Assembly (NCBI GenBank): GCA_003457135.1
Contig: DMSQ01000058.1
Span: 1-62,514 of the forward strand
DNA from: Prolixibacteraceae bacterium
GTDB lineage: Bacteria; Bacteroidota; Bacteroidia; Bacteroidales; Prolixibacteraceae
DNA: 62,514 nucleotides
Direction of reading: 5' to 3'
A program made the position numbers and the translations under genes. Under the pieces are notes generated by a model. That model ran no database searches. It was not told the origin of the DNA and saw nothing but the letters and a program-made list of their open reading frames with translations. Positions 8,773 to 14,857 of the stretch are shown here, piece after piece (position 1 is the first letter of the stretch; every line of letters begins with the position of its first letter).

Positions 8773-9150
8773 TTACAGATCAATTACCCATCCCATTAAT
8801 GCTCGAAAAATCTGGTAATCGTCTTTATCGGGGTATTTCTCTATCAGGTTGTCTATAGCCCGATTGGGAATACTCATACCGGCAAAAACCTTACTCGAAC
8901 TCCAATTTCGTGAAAATTTGAGGTTCTGGAGAAGCGTAATTTTTGTAGCTATTTTGGTGTTGTGCTGATCTACCTCCTTTACTATCATTCGGAACAAACA
9001 CCTTGCGTCTGATAATTCCTGATCTTTCAATTCATCAAGTAACCGGCGAAATTGATCTTCACTCACAAAGGCTTTTCGCTTACTCAATTGTTCACCAGCC
9101 CAATACTTGACTATCTGAAACCGCTTCCTTTGTCTTTCTTCTGTGGTCAT
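8773..9150 (-). CDS. Unknown basic helical protein
   Basis: This 125-residue helical protein has a basic N-terminal end (TTEERQRKRFQIVKYWAG) and an acidic tail. Its start overlaps the stop of the upstream gene in an ATGA arrangement, so translation is coupled. No domain is recognised. Size, charge and position agree with a small DNA-replication accessory protein of the element. Confidence 0.55.
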   Translation of the reverse strand: MTTEERQRKRFQIVKYWAGEQLSKRKAFVSEDQFRRLLDELKDQELSDARCLFRMIVKEVDQHNTKIATKITLLQNLKFSRNWSSSKVFAGMSIPNRAIDNLIEKYPDKDDYQIFRALMGWVIDL

Positions 9151-9353
9151 TGAATGATTGGATTTAAGAATTGTACTCCGTAACTATATCCGTTTTGAAG
9201 TTCGGCCACATATTTATTTCCATTTGCAGAATCGGCCAAATCAGGCATGACGGTTATGGTTTTGTTCTTATCTCCCAGATATAGGCTAAAACCTTGTTTT
9301 TTCAACTGCCGGTGCAGGTAATATTTCCGTTTATAGGTTCCTTTATTGCTCAT
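9147..9353 (-). CDS. Small unknown protein
   Basis: This 68-residue protein is basic in its first half (KGTYKRKYYLHRQLKKQG) and neutral in the second, which contains a strand-turn pattern ending in VQFLNPIIQ. The stop overlaps the next start by four bases. The tight coupling supports it as a real gene in spite of its size. Function unknown. Confidence 0.55.
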   Translation of the reverse strand: MSNKGTYKRKYYLHRQLKKQGFSLYLGDKNKTITVMPDLADSANGNKYVAELQNGYSYGVQFLNPIIQ

Positions 9354-9363
9354 GGAATTTTTT

Positions 9364-9894
9364 TTAGTGATATTGGTAGTTAAATTCTATAAAGTGGTCA
9401 ATAAATACCTCATTAGCCTGTTCTGGATTCATATATGTAATCTGGCCCTCCCTGTAAAAGGCGTTATATTCCACTTCCTGAATATAAAGATCAGTCGGTT
9501 TTATGAGATGGAGACTGAAAAAATCAAGTCCGAATTTTGCACAGATTGCTTTCATGATATTGTCTTCAACTTCTGAGAATTGGGGCATCCGTACTTTTAA
9601 CGGTTTTATCATATCGCCAATATATGCCTCTGCTGCATCGTGTAACAAAGCCAATAATTTTAATCCCGGATCATTGTGAGGACCCAAGAATGCAAACTCA
9701 TCGCAAACCATGACACTGTGTTGCGCGATAGAGAAAAACGAAGGTGTTAATCCGGAGAAGTGACCTTTATTCGACAATCCGGCGGCAATGTCGCGGATGT
9801 CAACCATTTCAGGGCTTGGCTCAAACAAGTTGAAGTACTTGCCGGTCAGGGTCAGGATAATGCCTGATTCTATTGATGTTTTCAGTATTCTCAT
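9364..9894 (-). CDS. HD-domain phosphohydrolase, YfbR-like 5'-nucleotidase
   Basis: This 176-residue protein has the HD-superfamily metal site: His59 in SIAQHSVMV, the His85-Asp86 pair in LLALLHDAAEAYIGD, and a later Asp-containing helix. The order and spacing match YfbR-type enzymes, which remove phosphate from deoxynucleoside monophosphates. In a phage operon such an enzyme would tune the nucleotide pool during replication. Its start overlaps the preceding stop by four bases and the next gene follows after 10 bases. Confidence 0.8.
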   Translation of the reverse strand: MRILKTSIESGIILTLTGKYFNLFEPSPEMVDIRDIAAGLSNKGHFSGLTPSFFSIAQHSVMVCDEFAFLGPHNDPGLKLLALLHDAAEAYIGDMIKPLKVRMPQFSEVEDNIMKAICAKFGLDFFSLHLIKPTDLYIQEVEYNAFYREGQITYMNPEQANEVFIDHFIEFNYQYH

Positions 9895-10163
9895 TGGTTT
9901 TGAATAACAGCGTTATCAACAGAACTATCGGTATCTAAACTGAAGTAGAAAATTTCCTTTTCAATTTTCATATTGGCTGATGGACCAGGAATATTTTCTT
10001 CTCTGTTATTCTGGTTAAGGTGCAGTGCCGACTGGGTAATTGCCTGGGCGAGCAATTCATCACGAAGGGCACATTGGGTCAGCATCCGGGTCATTTCGTT
10101 TGCCTGACCAGTGTAGGTACAGGCACATTTATTTCCTAATCTGATAATTGAAAGTGTTGGCAT
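9891..10163 (-). CDS. Small unknown protein, first gene of replication operon
   Basis: This 90-residue protein starts with a beta-like segment and has two Cys in the phrase NKCACTYTG (residues 11-19). A helical middle and a Gln/Asn-rich end follow. It lies directly upstream of the HD gene with an ATGA overlap and downstream of the terminator at 10250-10295, so it opens the replication operon. No family is recognised. Confidence 0.55.
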   Translation of the reverse strand: MPTLSIIRLGNKCACTYTGQANEMTRMLTQCALRDELLAQAITQSALHLNQNNREENIPGPSANMKIEKEIFYFSLDTDSSVDNAVIQNQ

Positions 10164-10249
10164 TTTATTTGATTTTGAGATTGTTGTTTAAGAAAGGGGG
10201 CACCGATCAGGAATCTACCCCCAAATCTGTCCGGAGAAAAAAAATCGTT

Positions 10250-10295
10250 AAAAAAGCCCCGGCAAACTTCGACAAGCTCAGTTACTATCCGGGGC
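10250..10295 (-). terminator. Terminator hairpin containing a Bacteroidota repeat core
   Basis: A GCCCCGG / CCGGGGC stem encloses the core CTTCGACAAGCTCAG (10267-10281) and is followed in the minus direction by TTTTTT. It separates the antirepressor region from the replication operon. The core is a short sequence I know from many dispersed copies in Bacteroidota genomes, where it sits in intergenic hairpins. Confidence 0.65.
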
Positions 10296-10516
10296 AAGGT
10301 TGCTATGATAAAATCTTGCAACAGAAGAACTCAGGCCATTTATTATAAGGGGCAGCTGCCAGTACTGCTTTTTGACTACCTATATTATAAGGTGAAGGAA
10401 TGCCGGGTTCGTATGAAAACTCAAAGGTCTCTTTCTGCTGCACCAAATAAATATTCAGAAATTAGTTCGCATATCTATCTCTTGTTTGCAATTTCGTCCA
10501 AACCTCTTGTGTTTTT

Positions 10517-10708
10517 TCACAACAGATTTTCCTTCTCGTCCAAAACTGGTGGGATTTTTCCTAACAGTTTTCCAATTTCAGCTAATGCTGTACTGTTTTT
10601 TCCGTACAGTTTTGTCAAAATCGGATGCTTTTTAATCCTGGTGCTTGTTGCCAAACCCTGTTTTGATCGGCTTTTTTTACCGAAGATTTTGCCAAAATCA
10701 GGTTCTTT
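10517..10708 (-). pseudogene. Open frame without a normal start, repeat-like protein
   Basis: A 63-codon frame with no ATG is open between the antirepressor stop and the hairpin at 10250. The peptide has three similar phrases, FGKIFGKK, LTKLYGKN and IGKLLGKI, which is unusual for random sequence. A TTG at codon 19 could start a 45-residue protein. It may be the decayed end of a longer gene or a small unannotated one. The rest of the gap 10164-10728 holds only the terminator hairpin. Confidence 0.25.
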
Positions 10709-10728
10709 TTAAATCTATACCTGTGAAA

Positions 10729-11259
10729 TCAGGTGTCAAAAAGATATCTTTCTTCCGCTATTACTTCTGCATCAAGTTTTCTGAGTCGGGCGTTAATATG
10801 GTTGAGTTTTAAAGTAGCTTGCTTGTGATTGTATGCTACCTCTGGATTCAAAGTATTCATGCAACGGCTTATTTCAACCTGAGCTTTGACTTTTTCGCTG
10901 AGCAATTCTTTTCTCCCGGTAATTGATCCATGGAAATGCTCATAAAGAACGTGGTAACATTCCCACTGAAAATCTTCCAGGCCCGGAGCATTTGATTCGA
11001 TCTGAAATATCCAGCCATAAATGGCAAACTCGGGCAAACAAACCATTTTTCGAAGTTTATCATCAGCGGCAACCATTTGCTGTTCAGCAAACAGTTGATT
11101 CAAAATTCTGTTGTTTTTCAGGTTTTGAAACTGACGGTTATAATTCACTCCAAGTGCCTCACAGATAGGCTTTATGGCTATCCACCAAGTTCCATTTTTA
11201 GCGAGCATGACAATGCGTTTACCATTAAACTTCAAGAATTTTCCTGTATTTTCATTCAT
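10729..11259 (-). CDS. Phage antirepressor, P22_AR_N-type N-terminal domain
   Basis: The N-terminal 110 residues follow the phage antirepressor pattern: LKFNGKRIVMLAKNGTWWIA, then IKPICEALGV, an FQNLKNN segment and a VCLPEFAIYGWIF segment. The C-terminal 60 residues are a charged helix. Such proteins bind repressors or DNA to switch a prophage to lytic growth. The gene lies between a broken copy of itself and the replication operon, where it could control the lysis decision of this element. Confidence 0.8.
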   Translation of the reverse strand: MNENTGKFLKFNGKRIVMLAKNGTWWIAIKPICEALGVNYNRQFQNLKNNRILNQLFAEQQMVAADDKLRKMVCLPEFAIYGWIFQIESNAPGLEDFQWECYHVLYEHFHGSITGRKELLSEKVKAQVEISRCMNTLNPEVAYNHKQATLKLNHINARLRKLDAEVIAEERYLFDT

Positions 11260-11325
11260 AACTCATTGATTATTAATTGTTGAACTGTTGTTGAAAAGTG
11301 GTATAAAATTCCTTTTCATCAGGAA

Positions 11326-11490
11326 TTATAGAAGTTTGGAAATCCAAATAATGTTCGTGAGTTGACTACTATAATCTACTTCAAGAACCTCACAGATCGG
11401 TTTTAAGGCGATCCAATACTCTCCATCTGCGGCAAGGAAATGAATCGACTTACCGTTGAACTCTAAAAATTTACTAATCTCTTTTTTCAT
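11326..11490 (-). pseudogene. Truncated second antirepressor N-terminal domain
   Basis: A 54-codon frame starts with ATG at 11490 and reads MKKEISKFLEFNGKSIHFL, then YWIALKPICEVL, clearly parallel to the first 50 residues of the intact antirepressor downstream. It then ends early. A different frame continues from the same area as DFQTSIIPDEKEFYTTFQQQ and stops just before the intact gene. This looks like a paralogous copy broken by deletion or frameshift. A short expressed competitor of the antirepressor cannot be excluded. Confidence 0.6.
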
Positions 11491-11520
11491 TATTCGTGTT
11501 GTTTTTGATTACATTATCTT

Positions 11521-11790
11521 CTAATAGATGGCTTTCGCTGCTTTTTTAATAAATTTTGGATACTTGAGCAGTATTCGGTTTATATCCGATGGATATACAT
11601 CTTTGAGGTTCATCTCACTGAGTATCTTCTGCAGGGTCTTGTTGGTTATACCTATTCTTCTGCAGGCTTCTGTCTTGGTCATTGGTGCAATTTTTTTACT
11701 CTCGTTTGCTGAAATCTCAGCCCGGAATGATTCGCGCAGAAGGCTCTGAAAATCTTCCAGGGTAATACCTTCAAGGATTATTTTAGTCAT
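11521..11790 (-). CDS. Small helix-turn-helix protein, excisionase-like
   Basis: This 89-residue protein has a helix-turn-helix near residues 36-60 (PMTKTEACRRIGITNKTLQK), as in MerR/Xis-like small DNA-binding proteins. Its basic, lysine-rich end follows. It lies in the minus-strand regulatory cluster, next to the antirepressor copies and the RHH genes. Excisionase or transcription factor are both possible. No partner domain is present. Confidence 0.65.
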   Translation of the reverse strand: MTKIILEGITLEDFQSLLRESFRAEISANESKKIAPMTKTEACRRIGITNKTLQKILSEMNLKDVYPSDINRILLKYPKFIKKAAKAIY

Positions 11791-11899
11791 GCTATTTCGT
11801 TTCTAAAAATGTTGTGAATGTAATCGCAAGAAAATTCTGCTTGTTTTTGATAGCGAAAAAACATTTTAGCTATCTTCAATAAAGTCTTCCGGCTTAATA

Positions 11900-12094
11900 T
11901 CATTCCATATTCCCCCAGAGCATTTCCTTTTCAAGCCGCTCTACAATTGCCAATCTAATGTACTGTGAATCAACCATGCTGTGCTTTTTGGCATTCTCTG
12001 CAATCAGCTTTTTCATTTCTTTTGGAACCACAATGCTGATTGCGGATTCATTCTTTTGCATTAATAACCTAAAATTTCTACCTGTTGTAATCAT
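11900..12094 (-). CDS. Ribbon-helix-helix protein, copy 1
   Basis: This 64-residue protein has the RHH layout of Arc/MetJ-type DNA-binding proteins: a strand (SAISIVVPKEMKKLI), a helix to about residue 40 and a second helix (QYIRLAIVERLEKEM). It is closely similar to the second RHH protein at 12358-12540. Two 17-bp direct repeats overlap its start codon. It probably represses its own gene and others in the element. Confidence 0.75.
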   Translation of the reverse strand: MITTGRNFRLLMQKNESAISIVVPKEMKKLIAENAKKHSMVDSQYIRLAIVERLEKEMLWGNME

Positions 12095-12122
12095 GTTATA
12101 AAGTTGTTGTAATGATGTTATA
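12084..12122. promoter_or_regulatory. Two 17-bp direct repeats over the RHH copy 1 start
   Basis: GTTGTAATCATGTTATA (12084-12100) and GTTGTAATGATGTTATA (12106-12122) differ at one base and start 22 bases apart, about two helical turns. The first covers the start codon of the adjacent RHH gene. Arc/MetJ-type proteins bind such tandem sites, so this is a likely autoregulatory operator. Confidence 0.6.
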
Positions 12123-12300
12123 TTATATTAAATAAACTTTTGCAATGATACGCCATAGAATTTTCATTTGTGCCATACTAAAACCTCAATCTTTTAGCTG
12201 TACGCTTATTTGGAAATATTCTAAATATTAGGTTTTGATTATCAGTTATTTTTTCAAATAACAATTAGAAAATTTGTTTGAAAATTTACTGTTCTAAACA

Positions 12301-12339
12301 AAAAAAAGCTCCTGTCAACGACTGACAGGAGCTTTTTTT
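12301..12339. terminator. Bidirectional terminator between the two RHH genes
   Basis: A long perfect stem, AGCTCCTGTCA against TGACAGGAGCT, with a five-base loop is flanked by seven A on the left and seven T on the right. It can end transcripts in either direction. In the minus direction it lies 18 bases after the stop of RHH copy 2. Confidence 0.85.
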
Positions 12340-12357
12340 GATGAATGAATAATACGC

Positions 12358-12540
12358 TTACCGCTGTTTTATGTCCCTATCCAGCCTTTCTATGATGGCC
12401 AGTTTCACGTATTGAGACTCGGACATATTTTCGACTTTGGCGTATTCAGCAATTAATTGCTTCATTTCCGAGGGGATCACAACGCTGATAGCAGAGTCAT
12501 TTTTCTGCAATAATAATTTCAAAATCTTTGAAGTTGCCAT
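12358..12540 (-). CDS. Ribbon-helix-helix protein, copy 2
   Basis: This 60-residue RHH protein is a paralog of the product of 11900-12094. The shared core runs from LLLQKNDSAISVVIPSEMKQ to LAIIERLDRD, with conservative changes. It lies opposite the HTH repressor gene, with a shared intergenic space that contains an inverted repeat. A pair of duplicated RHH regulators facing a repressor suggests a layered switch. Confidence 0.75.
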   Translation of the reverse strand: MATSKILKLLLQKNDSAISVVIPSEMKQLIAEYAKVENMSESQYVKLAIIERLDRDIKQR

Positions 12541-12563
12541 TCTAACAGAATTCTATTAATTTA

Positions 12564-12590
12564 ATAACACGATATTACGGAATAACATCG
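12564..12590. promoter_or_regulatory. Candidate operator between RHH copy 2 and the repressor
   Basis: The region CGATATTA-N5-TAACATCG (12570-12590) is an 8-bp inverted repeat with one mismatch. The heptamer AATAACA occurs at 12563 and 12581, 18 bases apart. The ATAACA core also occurs, inverted, in the RHH copy 1 direct repeats. It could be the operator of the divergent regulators. Confidence 0.45.
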
Positions 12591-12658
12591 AAAAATGACA
12601 TGAATGGTGTAGAAATAATTACGGTATATAGTCTATTTACACTAATTCTAAATAATAA

Positions 12659-13060
12659 ATGCTGAACTACAATAAGATACATTCAGACATGAATCGGCAA
12701 AACATTCGACTTACTGATCTGGCAAGATTTGGTAAAATCAAGTACACTTCCTTAAAGGACCGGTTTACAAAGGAGAAACTATATGCTACTGAGGTCGAAA
12801 TGATTGCAACATATTTTGGAAAACCGATTTCTTATTATTTTGATCAGGAAGAAAGGGTGCCATCAAATTACCCTGCTTATGAAAATCTGAACCTTGCTGA
12901 AGAGCCGAAAAGAAAAGGTATCTCCAACGAGGAAAAATCTCAGAGAAAGATTGAGGACTTAACCAAAGAACTATCGGTCATGGCCCAAAAGTTCGATAAA
13001 CAAAATAAGAAATACCTCCGGCTACTCGAAAAGGTGCAGGATAATTCAAAAGAACGATAG
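12659..13060 (+). CDS. HTH repressor-like protein
   Basis: This 133-residue protein has an N-terminal helix-turn-helix region (NRQNIRLTDLARFGKIKYTS, then LKDRF) of the Cro/CI type, and a charged, coiled-coil-like C-terminal half from residue 85. It is on the plus strand, opposite to the RHH genes and facing the integrase end. It has no protease-type cleavage domain, so if it is the prophage repressor, induction would not go through RecA-driven self-cleavage and may use the antirepressor instead. Confidence 0.65.
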   Translation: MLNYNKIHSDMNRQNIRLTDLARFGKIKYTSLKDRFTKEKLYATEVEMIATYFGKPISYYFDQEERVPSNYPAYENLNLAEEPKRKGISNEEKSQRKIEDLTKELSVMAQKFDKQNKKYLRLLEKVQDNSKER

Positions 13061-13061
13061 T

Positions 13062-14378
13062 TTAAGCCATAAATTGGGCTTGCAGATTGCTGGGTTGAAT
13101 CTCCTGGCTTTTCTTTTGGACTGGCTTTTCTCCGTTCCATATATCGTAATCGGCCAACTTTGAAGTCATGATATCTTTTTGTACAGCTGCAGTATATTTA
13201 TTGAAGGAAGACTCGGTTTTATGCCCGGTAACGGCCATGACAAACTGTTTAGGGATTCCACGGCTGATCAGGTTACTGGCAAAGCTTCTTCTGGCCGTAT
13301 GTGTACTAATCATTTCGTACTTCTTTTTGGTATATTCCACCCTGCCATTGCCCTTCGTCCTGGTATAAATAACGTTGTCCTTGATCTTTGCCATTGCTCC
13401 CAGTATTTTGATCGAATCGTTCAGCTTTTGCTGACTGATTGATTCAGGGAACCCATCCACTTCGACAATCTGGCGTACCAGTTTATGGATTGGTATGCGG
13501 AGTTTTGGCCCATTCTTGTTTGCTATGGCATGTAGGAAACCTGAAGAAAGATCTACCTGCATTTCAGGATCGATATTCAGGTAGTTTTCAACCCGAAGGC
13601 CAGTCCAGCACCCAATCACAAAGAGCTTCCTTGCGTGGTTGAGTGTTTCAACCTGTTTCGCGATACTTTCCGGTGTAGTTAGGGGATGTTTCTTGTCCTG
13701 ATATTTTATCGCTAATTTTTCATCAATTTTCAAATTGTAAATTCGTTCGATCTCTTCTTCGGTGAGATAGACATTATAGACTTCCTCAGATGGCTTCTTG
13801 AAGTCCCTGAAAGCAAGATTGGCGTTTTGTTCGTTTTCAGTGGCATAATTCAAAACCACTTTCAGGTTTTTAATGATGGATCCGATATAGTTGGCAGAAT
13901 AATCCTGATCCCGGAGGCTTTGGGTGAAATCACGGTAAAATCGTTTGTCGATCTGTTCAAAAGTAAGTGCCGGACTATATTCTTTGACCTTATTAAGGCA
14001 GTTTCTGACCTCACCCCTATGGGATGGGGTCAACACCTTAGCAGTTTCTTCAAAATAGGTTTCGCAATAATCGAAAAAAGAGGTATGCCGTGGCCTGACC
14101 TTCATGGCATCCTCAATCAACTTGACAAGCTTCTTGCTATCGAGCATCAAAGGATTGTGATGATCCAGAACATCGTTAAACGCAAGTTCGATTTGAAGGA
14201 TTTGCTTATTAAGCTTTTCCAACTCCTCTGTTTTGGGGTTGAACCTTTGACGGTCTGCATTCCAGTCATTGCCTGCCGGAATTCCGGGATAGTAAGTAAG
14301 GTTAATCCTGCGACCGTCTTTCTGTTTCCGGAAAATTGCGTAAATTGAGCCCTTATCGACAAAAAAGTTTATTGCCAT
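13062..14378 (-). CDS. Tyrosine recombinase (integrase)
   Basis: This 438-residue phage-integrase-family protein has the full catalytic set: Arg262 in GCWTGLRVENYL, His360 and Arg363 in STHTARRSFASNL, His386 in VTGHKTESSFNKYTA and the nucleophile Tyr395. Residues 1-90 look like an arm-binding domain and 95-190 like a core-binding SAM-like domain. It cuts and rejoins the element at its attachment site. It ends one base from the repressor stop, tail to tail, and lies at the right edge of the element. Its -7 box is at 14398-14405. Confidence 0.9.
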   Translation of the reverse strand: MAINFFVDKGSIYAIFRKQKDGRRINLTYYPGIPAGNDWNADRQRFNPKTEELEKLNKQILQIELAFNDVLDHHNPLMLDSKKLVKLIEDAMKVRPRHTSFFDYCETYFEETAKVLTPSHRGEVRNCLNKVKEYSPALTFEQIDKRFYRDFTQSLRDQDYSANYIGSIIKNLKVVLNYATENEQNANLAFRDFKKPSEEVYNVYLTEEEIERIYNLKIDEKLAIKYQDKKHPLTTPESIAKQVETLNHARKLFVIGCWTGLRVENYLNIDPEMQVDLSSGFLHAIANKNGPKLRIPIHKLVRQIVEVDGFPESISQQKLNDSIKILGAMAKIKDNVIYTRTKGNGRVEYTKKKYEMISTHTARRSFASNLISRGIPKQFVMAVTGHKTESSFNKYTAAVQKDIMTSKLADYDIWNGEKPVQKKSQEIQPSNLQAQFMA

Positions 14379-14397
14379 GGTGTGTTTTTGTATGAAT

Positions 14398-14429
14398 CAA
14401 AGGTAATATATTCTTGCCATATTCTTACC
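14398..14429 (-). promoter_or_regulatory. Integrase promoter with tandem 11-bp repeats
   Basis: CAAAGGTA at 14398-14405 reads TACCTTTG on the minus strand and fits the Bacteroidota -7 box TAnnTTTG, 20 bases before the integrase start. Just upstream, ATATTCTTGCC (14408-14418) and ATATTCTTACC (14419-14429) are adjacent direct repeats. They could be arm-type integrase sites or an operator. Confidence 0.5.
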
Positions 14430-14497
14430 ACTTGATTCCAAAAACCTCCAAAATAAGTTAGGAAAACAAAATGTAAAAACTTCTATAATGCCTACCT

Positions 14498-14543
14498 TTA
14501 GGAATAAATAGAAATATTTACTTAAAGCACTTAGGAATAAATA
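14498..14543. repeat. 13-bp direct repeat before the toxin gene
   Basis: TTAGGAATAAATA occurs at 14498-14510 and 14531-14543, 33 bases apart, immediately upstream of the ParE-type gene. This may be an operator of the toxin unit or a recombination-related repeat at the element edge. Confidence 0.5.
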
Positions 14544-14551
14544 TACTCCTG

Positions 14552-14857
14552 ATGGGATGTCAAATTATTATCTCAACTGCAGCTTCCAAAGATCTTCAGC
14601 AATCCTATGACTGGTATGAAAATGTGGAAACTGATCTTGGATTTCGCTTCATAGATTTTGTTGACAAAGTACTTGGAATAATTGAACTTTATCCGGAAAG
14701 TTTTCCGTGTAAAAAAGATCGCTTTCGTGAAGCTGCCCTAAAACGGTTTCCCTACCTAATCATTTATGAATATTCTCCGGAAGAAAATAAAGTCTTCGTG
14801 TTGCACGTTTTTCACTCCCACCGACATCCCAGAAGAAAGCTTCGAACCAAACGATAA
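14552..14857 (+). CDS. ParE/RelE-family toxin without adjacent antitoxin
   Basis: This 101-residue protein has the ParE/RelE fold pattern: an N-terminal strand and helix (IIISTAASKDLQQSYDWYEN), a central FRFIDFVDKVLGIIELYPES segment and a C-terminal beta sheet with basic residues (RFPYLIIYEYSPEENKVFVL, HRHPRRKLRTKR). ParE-type toxins act on gyrase and RelE-type on translating ribosomes; the sequence does not decide. Antitoxins normally lie directly upstream, but that space holds only repeats and the integrase. Confidence 0.8.
   Translation: MGCQIIISTAASKDLQQSYDWYENVETDLGFRFIDFVDKVLGIIELYPESFPCKKDRFREAALKRFPYLIIYEYSPEENKVFVLHVFHSHRHPRRKLRTKR

Noticed and set aside
10136..10321. Minus-strand open frame with RIVTELVEVCRGFF
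   Set aside because: The TELVEV phrase is the translation of the CTTCGACAAGCTCAG repeat core and is a known kind of artefact; it overlaps the terminator.
10305..10712. Plus-strand open frame of 135 codons
   Set aside because: It is antisense to the repeat-like frame at 10517-10708 and has biased F/L/S composition typical of a shadow; no start signal.
14498..14543. The 13-bp direct repeat as the att site pair of the element
   Set aside because: Both copies are on the same side of the integrase, 33 bases apart, so they cannot flank the element.
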